A DNA stretch of 14,854 bases from assembly GCA_050288085.1 (NCBI GenBank), contig JBNKDD010000132.1, positions 1 through 14,854 of the forward strand. Direction: 5' to 3'. Shown here piece after piece: positions 1 to 5,883 of the stretch. Numbering within the stretch: the first letter of the stretch is position 1; every line of letters starts with the position of its first letter. The notes beneath the pieces were generated by a model that was not told the origin of the DNA, ran no database searches, and was given only the letters and a program-made list of their open reading frames with translations. Source of the DNA: JBNKDD01 sp050288085 (GTDB lineage: Bacteria > Chloroflexota > Anaerolineae > Aggregatilineales > UBA3940). A program made the position numbers and the translations under genes.

Positions 1-1
1 G

Positions 2-565
2 CGCTCCGATGGGACGGTCTGGGCCTGGGGTAACAACGAACGCGGCCAGCTTGGCGATGGCACGACCGAGCATCACGGCAGCCCGATGCCGATCAGCGGA
101 CTGGCTGCGATTCACGATATCGCGACCGGGTCGGCGCACGGTATGGCACGCGGCAACGATGGATCGGTCTGGGCCTGGGGTAAGAATGAGTTTGGGCAGC
201 TTGGCAATGGCAAGGGAGATGATCAACTCTCCCCGGAACAGGTCGCCCGCCTGACCGATATCCAGGCGATAGCCGCCGGGGCGGATCACTGCCTGGCGCT
301 TGGCCCGGATGGGTCGGTCTGGGGCTGGGGCTATAACTTCGCCGGGCAGGTTGGCAATGGACACACCAAAGATCGCGGGAAGCCGGTGCAGGTCGGCGGG
401 TTAGACGGCGTCTCGACGATTGCTGCCGGGGGGTGGAACAGCCTCGCGATCCGGCAGAGCGGCGCGGTCTGGGCCTGGGGCTATAACTACCACGGGCAGT
501 TAGGGATCGGCTCACATGGGAAGGATACCGACCGCTCACGACCGATTCAGGTGGCCGGGTTGTGA
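2..565 (+). CDS. RCC1-repeat beta-propeller protein, 3' part only
   Basis: The reading frame is open from the window edge, so the N-terminus lies outside. About 187 residues are visible, carrying four copies of an RCC1-type repeat at roughly 50-55 residue spacing. Each has the pattern DG(T/S)VWAWG-N-x-x-GQLG(D/N)G, followed by a hydrophobic strand such as IAAGxxHxLA. RCC1/BLIP-II repeats build a bladed beta-propeller used for protein binding. In bacteria such proteins are usually secreted or surface proteins of unknown partner, not Ran exchange factors. The protein stops right after the last blade (PIQVAGL), so nothing follows the propeller. A rho-independent terminator lies 40 bp downstream. 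The family call is firm; function and N-terminal signals cannot be judged here. Confidence 0.9.
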   Translation, partial: RSDGTVWAWGNNERGQLGDGTTEHHGSPMPISGLAAIHDIATGSAHGMARGNDGSVWAWGKNEFGQLGNGKGDDQLSPEQVARLTDIQAIAAGADHCLALGPDGSVWGWGYNFAGQVGNGHTKDRGKPVQVGGLDGVSTIAAGGWNSLAIRQSGAVWAWGYNYHGQLGIGSHGKDTDRSRPIQVAGL

Positions 566-604
566 TGTGCTTTATCTAGATGATTTCCCGATTATGCATA
601 TTCT

Positions 605-631
605 AAGGGCGACCTGTGGGTCGCCCTTTTG
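605..631 (+). terminator. Rho-independent terminator of the RCC1-repeat gene
   Basis: A perfect 10-bp stem (AAGGGCGACC, 605-614, with GGTCGCCCTT, 619-628) closes a 4-nt loop TGTG. The stem runs into a T-rich tail (TTTTGTTTG). It lies 40 bp after the RCC1 stop codon and before the AT-richer upstream region of the next gene. Confidence 0.88.
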
Positions 632-656
632 TTTGTCAGCACCCGCCCCCAAATTT

Positions 657-687
657 TTGGGACATGATTTCCCCGGATCTCTATGCT
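657..687 (+). promoter_or_regulatory. Possible promoter of the small membrane protein gene
   Basis: TTGGGA (657-662) and TATGCT (682-687) are separated by 19 bp; an overlapping alternative -10 is TAGTAT (687-692). The match is weak and the spacing long, but the region lies between a terminator and the next start codon, where a promoter is expected. Tentative. Confidence 0.25.
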
Positions 688-786
688 AGTATGCCATGCA
701 AGAGTGATTTTCAGGTTAATGCCGAGGAATCATAACCGCTGACATCTGCCTGAAAAAGAAGATTTTGTAGGGTCCAGGGACTAATT

Positions 787-1134
787 ATGTCTTACAAAAC
801 ATTGGTTGTCCTGCTGGCAACGATTGTCATTGGAACGCTGATGGGCTTGATCTCATCAGTCATTATGTATACAGAAGATTCCCCAGCACCGCTCTGGGTG
901 TATCTGTTTTTGATAGGGCAGGGTGTATTAGTAGGCTTGGCCTCCTTACTGGGCTTCTATGGGAGATTCATCCCACCGATCGTTAAGTTCATCGCCATCA
1001 TCAGTGCAATGTTGTATGGAACATTGTTGGGTTACATCCTCACAAGAGACTTATCAGGCTCATGGGTTGTGGGAGTATTCTTTGCCTTTATTGCATATGG
1101 CATCAATATGCCAAGACGCTCGCATTGGAAATAG
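787..1134 (+). CDS. Small four-helix integral membrane protein, function unknown
   Basis: 115 residues, nearly all hydrophobic. Four likely membrane segments are visible: about residues 5-27, 36-58, 64-86 and 92-108. The loops between them are short, and the C-terminus is basic (MPRRSHWK), which by the positive-inside rule suggests a cytoplasmic C-terminus. The ATG start is well placed, with AGGGA at 776-780 six bases upstream. No signal peptidase site, catalytic motif or recognisable family signature is seen. Base composition is more AT-rich than the RCC1 and dnaN genes. It stands alone between an upstream terminator and a convergent lipoprotein gene 43 bp away. I do not recognise the family. 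TspO-like or DUF-type four-TM proteins are the general class, without support for a named one. Confidence 0.7.
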   Translation: MSYKTLVVLLATIVIGTLMGLISSVIMYTEDSPAPLWVYLFLIGQGVLVGLASLLGFYGRFIPPIVKFIAIISAMLYGTLLGYILTRDLSGSWVVGVFFAFIAYGINMPRRSHWK

Positions 1135-1177
1135 CCATTCTCTTCTCAACCACCTTCCGTTGCGAATCAAGATGTCA

Positions 1178-1894
1178 TCACGGGTAGGCATTCTCCGCCA
1201 TGAAGGTCTGAACTTCTTCCCGCGTGTAGACGTAATCGGCGGGTTTGGCTTCGCTGTCGTGGCTGATGCCCAGGTTGCCGATGTTCTCCCCATTGAGCGT
1301 CACGGTCGCCGACTGGACGGTTTCATCCGCCGCAAATACCGACATCAGGATTTGCCAGCGGGCAGCGATCAGGACGATGTCCCCCGTGCCATATAGATCG
1401 CCTTCCAACTCTACCGTGACATGCCCCTGATCGAACTCCACCCTGGGAATCCCCATATTATCGCTGGTCCAGACGTTGCGCGGATCGGCCATCATGACGA
1501 TGAGCGCTGATTGGACGCTGTCAGCCGGATCAGGATAGTGCGTTACGTCTGACAGGGTCGGCGACAGAATCAGTTGATCGGGTAGGATTTCGACACTGCC
1601 TGCCGGGAAAGTATTGCCGGGAATCGACGCGAAGTAGTAGTAAACAATGTACCTTGGTGCCTCCGTAGGCGGTGCTTCCACCGATGCATCAGGTATTAGC
1701 TCTGGCGGTGACTCCGGTGTGACCGTTGGCAAATCAGCGGGCGGCGTGGGCGTGGGTTCCAGTGTCACCGGGGGCACATCAGTAGGCTGCACGGGCAGCG
1801 CGGTTGGCGTCTCCACCGACGATCCAGGCAAATTACAGGCAATGGCAGCGAGTGCTAAGAACACGATACAGGCTAATAACGTTTTTCTCATCAT
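1178..1894 (-). CDS. Lipoprotein with C-terminal GerMN-like domain
   Basis: 238 residues from the chosen ATG. A TTG six bases further upstream (1900) is possible, but AAAGGGG on the minus strand lies 9 nt before the ATG and only 3 nt before the TTG. The N-terminus is a type II signal peptide: MMRK, a hydrophobic core, then A-I-A-C with Cys20 as the likely lipidated residue. The -3 position is Ala rather than the usual Leu. A Pro/Thr-rich linker covers about residues 25-80. The C-terminal part (about 85-238) has the pattern of GerMN domains: a strand with Pro-rich ends, ALIVMMADPRN, a GIPRVEF...GHVTVELEG segment, and a final VTLNGENIGNLG strand. GerMN proteins are known from spore germination (GerM) and also occur as cell-wall-side lipoproteins in non-sporulating bacteria. 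An envelope role is inferred. Family call is moderate, lipoprotein call strong. Confidence 0.72.
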   Translation of the reverse strand: MMRKTLLACIVFLALAAIACNLPGSSVETPTALPVQPTDVPPVTLEPTPTPPADLPTVTPESPPELIPDASVEAPPTEAPRYIVYYYFASIPGNTFPAGSVEILPDQLILSPTLSDVTHYPDPADSVQSALIVMMADPRNVWTSDNMGIPRVEFDQGHVTVELEGDLYGTGDIVLIAARWQILMSVFAADETVQSATVTLNGENIGNLGISHDSEAKPADYVYTREEVQTFMAENAYP

Positions 1895-2010
1895 CCTCAA
1901 ATACCCCTTTCTCTCACCGGTCTATGGTATAGGAACGCGGGATTTCGGGCAAGGCAGGCCCCGGTGTACAATAAAAATGAAGGTAATAGTGGTTGGGGAG
2001 GGATTATCAA

Positions 2011-2157
2011 ATGGAAACGATCAAAACCCATGCACGGGTTGGGAAAGAGAGCATGAGGATAAATCCTCACGCTAATCATGATACGTCGAATAAATTCGAC
2101 CAGGAAAACACCTCCATCGCCAGTCTGTTTTTTGCGATTTACACAATAATTGGATAG
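2011..2157 (+). CDS. Small ORF, 48 aa; possible decayed antitoxin-like gene
   Basis: An ATG preceded by a strong Shine-Dalgarno sequence (GGGGAGGG, 1994-2001, about 9 nt before the start) opens a 48-codon frame ending in TAG. The N-terminus METIKTHARVGK resembles, from memory, the start of short antitoxin-like proteins common in Chloroflexota and cyanobacteria (METIK-x-H-A-x-VG-x-DG-L...). That family normally continues to about 70-80 residues with an acidic VEV(I/V)V strand. Here the similarity stops after about residue 12, and the rest (ESMRINPHANHD..., then a hydrophobic tail SLFFAIYTIIG) does not look like it. A TACAAT box (about 1965-1970) upstream could be a -10. It may be a truncated remnant with its expression signals intact, or a real small protein. 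No toxin partner is seen next to it. Confidence 0.35.
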   Translation: METIKTHARVGKESMRINPHANHDTSNKFDQENTSIASLFFAIYTIIG

Positions 2158-2165
2158 CAAATATT

Positions 2166-2193
2166 GCGGGCGACCGGGCCGGTCGACCCTACA
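2166..2193. repeat. GC-rich palindrome, degenerate REP-like unit
   Basis: A 15-nt odd palindrome CGACCGG-G-CCGGTCG (2171-2185) is flanked by GGG on the left and ACCCTAC on the right. It looks like a decayed copy of the GGGCGACCGG/CCGGTCGCCC-type hairpin repeats scattered between genes in many bacteria. No T-tract follows, so it is not a terminator. It lies just ahead of the first lipoprotein of the tandem pair and may fall in its 5' leader. Confidence 0.45.
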
Positions 2194-2226
2194 ACATCAA
2201 TAAACTGGGCACATAGGGAGCATCAC

Positions 2227-3390
2227 ATGAAACGTTTACTTTTTCTTATCACCCTGCTGATCCTGACCGCCTGCGCTGCCGCAGTCGAATCGCCGACGCC
2301 CTCACCAAGTCCGACCGCGACTGCCACGCTCACCCCCTCGGCGACGGTCACCCATGTTCAGACCGCACCACCAGCCCCGACACAGACTCCTGACGACCCG
2401 CTGTGGATGACAAAAAGCGCGCTCGATCAGACGGCGGTTTACTTCGAGACGGTTTATCCAACGAACAACCAACCTGATCCCAGTTACACGGCTTATAGCC
2501 CCGACTGTGGCCTTGCCAGCTTTTACGAATGCCATGTGGATAGCTGGCGCAGTTTTAGCAGAACGGCAACGAGCTTTGCAGAAATAGCAGGGGACGCTTT
2601 GCCAACACCCACATCGACACCCACGATCACCATGACGCCGGAATTCCATAATCCCAATCCGGGCGAGGATATCTTCTTTACGCCTTACGATGATGATGAT
2701 TGCCAGCTACCCTGTTGGCAGGGCTTGAGAATCGGCGAGTCAACGATTGATGATGTTCAGGTGATGTTTGATCGGGTGTTTGGGCTTACTGTCACCGAGG
2801 AGTCGTTCATCACTTATCTGGAAGATGATCTACCACGGGATGAAGTTGCAGGTACCAGGATGTTTAAACACTTCTGGGAATTGCCTGGATATTCTTACTT
2901 CCAGATTAACGTTGTGGTTGATCTGGACGCAAATATCCTACAAGGTATCCTCTTGTTCCAATTTCGGGGTGACGGCACTGTATTTAGCCCACATTCCCCT
3001 GAGCAGATTATTGATATGGAAGGTCTGCCAGATTACATTCTTATGAGTTCTGCTGTTGAAGACCATGTAGATTTGATATTAGCATATAGAGAAGGATTTG
3101 TTTTCCAGTATTTAATGGATGCAACTATATCTGAAGAAACAATTGAAGGTAAAAACAAATCACAAAGTACATTCTGTTTGAATGGCCCAATTCGAGTCTC
3201 AACTTACTATGTTGTCCCACCTTTCGAAGACCCTAAGAATGAACCGCTTGCTCCAATCCATAGAGGATGGTTCTGGAAGTTTGAAAAAAAGGAATCTTCA
3301 GAAGATGTGATTGGCCTAAGCGCTGAAGAAATCGGGGAAATGGCGCTGCAATCCGACAACCCCTGCTTCACCATAGAAGAATCTGAATAA
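2227..3390 (+). CDS. LPCWQG-motif lipoprotein, first of tandem pair (long form)
   Basis: 387 residues from the ATG at 2227. An upstream in-frame start at 2164 is rejected because GGGAG (2216-2220) lies 6 nt before 2227 and the next residues form a perfect type II signal peptide (MKRLLFLITLLILTAC, lipidated Cys16). A Pro/Thr/Ser-rich linker follows. An insert of about 85 residues (about 42-126) containing two cysteines is absent from the neighbour. The mature domain begins near TPEFHNPNPG (about 137). It carries DCQLPCWQGLRIG (Cys159, Cys163), a helix IDDVQVMFDRVFGL, and further cysteines in STFCLNGP and near the C-terminus (NPCFTIEE), so disulfides are plausible. I do not recognise a named family. 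The LPCW(W/Q)G motif recalls unnamed Anaerolineae surface lipoproteins. It is followed after 20 bp by its paralogue. Confidence 0.78.
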   Translation: MKRLLFLITLLILTACAAAVESPTPSPSPTATATLTPSATVTHVQTAPPAPTQTPDDPLWMTKSALDQTAVYFETVYPTNNQPDPSYTAYSPDCGLASFYECHVDSWRSFSRTATSFAEIAGDALPTPTSTPTITMTPEFHNPNPGEDIFFTPYDDDDCQLPCWQGLRIGESTIDDVQVMFDRVFGLTVTEESFITYLEDDLPRDEVAGTRMFKHFWELPGYSYFQINVVVDLDANILQGILLFQFRGDGTVFSPHSPEQIIDMEGLPDYILMSSAVEDHVDLILAYREGFVFQYLMDATISEETIEGKNKSQSTFCLNGPIRVSTYYVVPPFEDPKNEPLAPIHRGWFWKFEKKESSEDVIGLSAEEIGEMALQSDNPCFTIEESE

Positions 3391-3410
3391 GGGCCCATAG
3401 GGAGCATCAC

Positions 3411-4364
3411 ATGAAACGCGTTTTGATTCTTATCACCCTGCTGATCCTGACCGCCTGCGCCGCAGTCGACTCGCCGACACCCTCACCGAGCCCGACGGCA
3501 ACCGCTACGCTCACCCCCTCGGCGACGGCCACACCGAGCGCCACGTCCACGCCGACCGTGACACTCACGCCATCGAACACCCCACCGCCGACCGACACCC
3601 CCACGATCACCGCAACGCCGGAATTCCACAATCCCAATCCGGGCGGCGATATCTTCTTTACGCCTTACGATGATGAAGATTGCCAGCTTCCCTGTTGGCA
3701 GGGCTTGCGGATCGGTGAGTCAACAATTGACGATGTTCAGGTGATGTTTGATCGGGTGTTTGGGCTTACTGTCAGCGAGGAGTCTTATAAAAACAGCCCG
3801 GATAATCCGGTTGGAGAGTATGAAGTCGAAGGAACCAAGATTGCAAAACACTTTTGGGAACTGCCAGGATACGCATTCTTTAGGATTGATGTATTGCTTG
3901 ATAGGGAAACAAACATCCTGCAAGGTCTTCATTTCACGCAATTCTGGGGTGATGGCACATTACTATACCCTTACTCACCTAAGCAAATAATCGAAATAGA
4001 GGGAATCCCTGAAACATTCTATATACGTCATTCGGTAGAAGATCAATCAGTTATTGCCTTAGCCTATGAGGACGGTTATGTTTTTCATTATTTCTTAGGT
4101 GCGACCGTATTTGAAGAGACCTATGAAGATAAAATAGTACACAAGAGCAGTTTTTGCTTGAATGGGCCGGTGCTGGTTGCAGATTACTTCATTGTATCTC
4201 CTTTTGAAAACCTAAAGGGTGATGGTCTTGACTCAGTACACCAGAGTTGGTTTTCATGGCTTTCAAACAAAGAACCTTCTGAAGATGTGATTGGCCTAAG
4301 CGCAGAAGAAATTGGGGAAATAGCGCTGCAATCTGACAACCTCTGCTTCATGATAGAAGAATAG
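3411..4364 (+). CDS. LPCWQG-motif lipoprotein, second of tandem pair (short form)
   Basis: 317 residues. Signal peptide MKRVLILITLLILTAC with lipidated Cys16, then a low-complexity linker of TP/TPS repeats (about 21-70). The cysteine domain follows: EFHNPNPGGD, DCQLPCWQGLRIG (Cys91, Cys95), IDDVQVMFDRVFGL, SSFCLNGP, and a C-terminal SEDVIGLSAEEIGEIALQSDN block ending in CFMIEE. Start and ribosome binding site (CATAGGGAGCATCACATG) are nearly identical to those of the upstream paralogue, so leader and gene were duplicated together. The pair is probably co-transcribed (20-bp gap). It lacks the upstream copy's insert of about 85 residues. Similarity is very high at the signal peptide, the LPCWQG region and the C-terminal 30 residues, and much lower between them. 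Exported and lipid-anchored; function unknown. Confidence 0.78.
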   Translation: MKRVLILITLLILTACAAVDSPTPSPSPTATATLTPSATATPSATSTPTVTLTPSNTPPPTDTPTITATPEFHNPNPGGDIFFTPYDDEDCQLPCWQGLRIGESTIDDVQVMFDRVFGLTVSEESYKNSPDNPVGEYEVEGTKIAKHFWELPGYAFFRIDVLLDRETNILQGLHFTQFWGDGTLLYPYSPKQIIEIEGIPETFYIRHSVEDQSVIALAYEDGYVFHYFLGATVFEETYEDKIVHKSSFCLNGPVLVADYFIVSPFENLKGDGLDSVHQSWFSWLSNKEPSEDVIGLSAEEIGEIALQSDNLCFMIEE

Positions 4365-4400
4365 CGAGACACTCCCACCCATCCACGCCTTTTTAATTGC

Positions 4401-4428
4401 TTGACTCCTACAACACATGTTGTATAAT
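4401..4428 (+). promoter_or_regulatory. dnaN promoter, sigma70 type
   Basis: TTGACT (4401-4406) and a perfect TATAAT (4423-4428) are separated by 16 bp. Transcription would start near 4435 and give a leader of about 39 nt before the dnaN start. This is the clearest promoter in the window, and it separates dnaN from the lipoprotein pair. Confidence 0.82.
4409..4424. promoter_or_regulatory. 16-bp dyad between -35 and -10 of dnaN, possible operator
   Basis: TACAACA-CA-TGTTGTA is an inverted repeat with 7-bp arms and a 2-bp centre. It fills the spacer and overlaps the first two bases of the -10 box. A bound protein there would block RNA polymerase. Its core reads AAC-ACAT-GTT, which fits the AAC-RNRY-GTT core of Gram-positive-type LexA boxes, but the outer bases (AC...GT) do not fit the CG...YC flanks. 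A LexA or other repressor site is a hypothesis. Confidence 0.5.
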
Positions 4429-4473
4429 TACATCAATTAGGAACGGAAAGTCTACCCCGAAAGTGAGGTTGGT

Positions 4474-5613
4474 ATGGGTATGCGTGTTTCATGTTTACAG
4501 GATAATCTATCACGCGGGCTGGGGATCGTGCGGCGGGCGGTCGGCACGCGCAGCACACTCCCAGTGTTATCCAACGTCCTGATGGCATCCGATAACGGGC
4601 GGCTGCGGATCGCAGCCACCAATCTGGACATGGGTATTACGGTCTGGATCGGCGCATCGGTTGAGGAAGATGGCGCGATTACCGTACCGGCCCGCACCCT
4701 GAATGACCTGGTCAATACCCTCTCGCCGGAGCGAGTTGATATGGATGTCGATGTGCGAACAACGGCGCTGCACATGGCCTGCGGCGCGATGACGGCCAAC
4801 ATCAAGGGGATTGACGCGGAAGAATTCCCGATCATGCCTGAACCGGGCGACGAGGACGACGTGTTGGCGATACCCGCCGACCTGCTCAAGGAAACGATCA
4901 ACATGGTGGCCTTCGCGGCGGCCCGCGATGACAGCCGTCCAATCCTGACCGGCGTGTCGATCTCGTTTGCGGAGGGCCGGTTGACGATGGCCGCGGCGGA
5001 CGGGTTCCGGCTGTCGGTGCGCGATGTGGAGGTCGATGGCGACTTTATGGGGACGTTCTCGCTGGTAGTCCCGGCGCGGACGCTCAATGAATTAGCCAGC
5101 ATCAGCGGTGATGACGACGAAATGGTTTACCTGGTGCTGCCGCAAGAACGATCACAGGTCTTGTTCCACATGACCAACGTGGATGTGGCTTCCCAGTTGA
5201 TCGAGGGGACCTTCCCGGATTACAACCAGATCATCCCGCGGGAAATCCCGACCCGGACGATTGTCGATAAGCATGAACTGCTGCGGGCCTGCAAGCGGGC
5301 CGAAATCTTCGCACGGGAGGCGAACTACACCGTGCGGGTGAGCATCGAGCCGCAGGATGGCGCGGCGGGCGTACTGCGGATCAGTGCGCAGGCTTCCGAA
5401 ACCGGCGAGAACGAGGGCGTGGTAACCGCCACCATCGAGGGCGAAGGGATGGAGATCGCCTTCAATGTCCGGTATATGCTCGATGTGTTGAACCAGATTC
5501 ACCAGGACACGATCCTGATCGGCACCAGCCGCTCCGATAAACCCGGTGTGATCCGACCGGTTGGGGATGAGAGCTTCACGCATGTGATCATGCCGATGCA
5601 TATTTTCCCGTAA
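4474..5613 (+). CDS. dnaN: DNA polymerase III sliding clamp, beta subunit
   Basis: 379 residues, the usual length for the bacterial beta clamp. The N-terminus MRVSCLQDNLSRGLGIVRRAV and the following TLPVLSNVLMASDNGRLRIAATNLD are classic DnaN. The middle carries ARDDSRPILTGVSISF and AADGFRLSV (domain II), and the end has PVGDESFTHVIMPMHI, the usual C-terminal strand. The protein dimerises into a ring of three clamp domains per monomer that encircles DNA and tethers polymerase III and repair enzymes. ATG 4474 has GAGG (4465-4468) five bases upstream; ATG 4480 (MRVSC...) is the alternative. dnaA, recF and gyrB are not beside it, so it is outside the common dnaA-dnaN-recF cluster. It has its own promoter and terminator, making it a single-gene unit. 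The call is firm. Confidence 0.97.
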   Translation: MGMRVSCLQDNLSRGLGIVRRAVGTRSTLPVLSNVLMASDNGRLRIAATNLDMGITVWIGASVEEDGAITVPARTLNDLVNTLSPERVDMDVDVRTTALHMACGAMTANIKGIDAEEFPIMPEPGDEDDVLAIPADLLKETINMVAFAAARDDSRPILTGVSISFAEGRLTMAAADGFRLSVRDVEVDGDFMGTFSLVVPARTLNELASISGDDDEMVYLVLPQERSQVLFHMTNVDVASQLIEGTFPDYNQIIPREIPTRTIVDKHELLRACKRAEIFAREANYTVRVSIEPQDGAAGVLRISAQASETGENEGVVTATIEGEGMEIAFNVRYMLDVLNQIHQDTILIGTSRSDKPGVIRPVGDESFTHVIMPMHIFP

Positions 5614-5634
5614 TTCATAATCCTGAATTTAGAA

Positions 5635-5668
5635 AGGCCGTATTCCCGGTGGGGTACGGCTTTTTTGT
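5635..5668 (+). terminator. Rho-independent terminator of dnaN
   Basis: Stem GCCGTA (5637-5642) with TACGGC (5655-5660), extended inward by a CCC/GGG pairing around a short loop, then a run of six T and TTTGTTTG-like tail. It starts 22 bp after the dnaN stop codon. Confidence 0.87.
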
Positions 5669-5690
5669 TTGCTTGCCCCGGCGTAGCGGT

Positions 5691-5707
5691 CAGGCTACAC
5701 TAGCCTG
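5691..5707. repeat. 17-bp inverted repeat between dnaN and the permease fusion
   Basis: CAGGCTA-CAC-TAGCCTG, a perfect 7-bp dyad with a 3-bp centre, is followed by the AT-rich stretch TATTGATATTTG. It has no T-tract, so it is not a terminator. It could be a protein-binding site ahead of the next transcription unit. No clear -35/-10 pair was found with it. Confidence 0.4.
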
Positions 5708-5726
5708 TATTGATATTTGAGCTTTG

Positions 5727-5821
5727 AACCCCCCATCGCGCTCACACGTAAACGTGTTCGCTGCGATTCGCCCCCCTTTGCAAAGGGGGGCAAGATGCCG
5801 CTTTAGCGGGAGCAGGGGGTT
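5727..5821. repeat. Cloverleaf-like palindromic element, copy A
   Basis: A 95-bp element bounded by AACCCCCC (5727-5734) and GGGGGTT (5815-5821). Inside are three hairpins: (1) ATCGC (5735-5739) with GCGAT (5763-5767), enclosing ACACGT-AA-ACGTGT (5744-5757); (2) a perfect 22-bp palindrome at 5770-5791, made of six C, TTTGCAAA and six G with flanking G/C; (3) CCGC-TTTA-GCGG (5798-5809). It shares its centre and layout with copy B. It lies 62 bp upstream of the permease-fusion start, so it may be in its leader. It encodes no protein and is probably a small non-autonomous mobile or structured repeat. Confidence 0.75.
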
Positions 5822-5883
5822 AAATCAGGAAGACAATCCCGAACGTCAATAGAATCAAAAAATCAGCAAAGGACAGAATTCCC

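Noticed and set aside
93..539. Long minus-strand ORF opposite the RCC1 repeats
   Set aside because: Arg/Ser/Pro-rich translation typical of the antisense of a GC-rich repeat gene; the plus-strand frame has clear RCC1 repeats.
959..1396. Plus-strand ORF bridging the small membrane gene and the lipoprotein
   Set aside because: Overlaps two better-supported genes in other frames and strands, has no ribosome binding site and no protein-like pattern.
1647..2075. Plus-strand Gly/Val/Ser-rich ORF opposite the GerMN lipoprotein
   Set aside because: It is the antisense image of the Pro/Thr-rich linker and signal peptide; low complexity only.
2164..2226. Upstream start for the first LPCWQG lipoprotein
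   Set aside because: It would put 21 unrelated residues before a perfect lipoprotein signal peptide; the ribosome binding site fits the ATG at 2227 and matches the paralogue.
3407..3637. Minus-strand Val/Gly repeat ORF
   Set aside because: Antisense of the TP-repeat linker of the second paralogue; periodicity comes from the linker codons.
4452..5102. Minus-strand ORF of 216 codons inside dnaN
   Set aside because: Complete overlap with the unambiguous dnaN gene; Ser/Arg/Thr-rich shadow translation.
5770..5791. Terminator for dnaN at the C6/G6 palindrome
   Set aside because: There is no T-tract after it, and a proper terminator already exists at 5635-5668; the palindrome is part of a repeat element found twice more.
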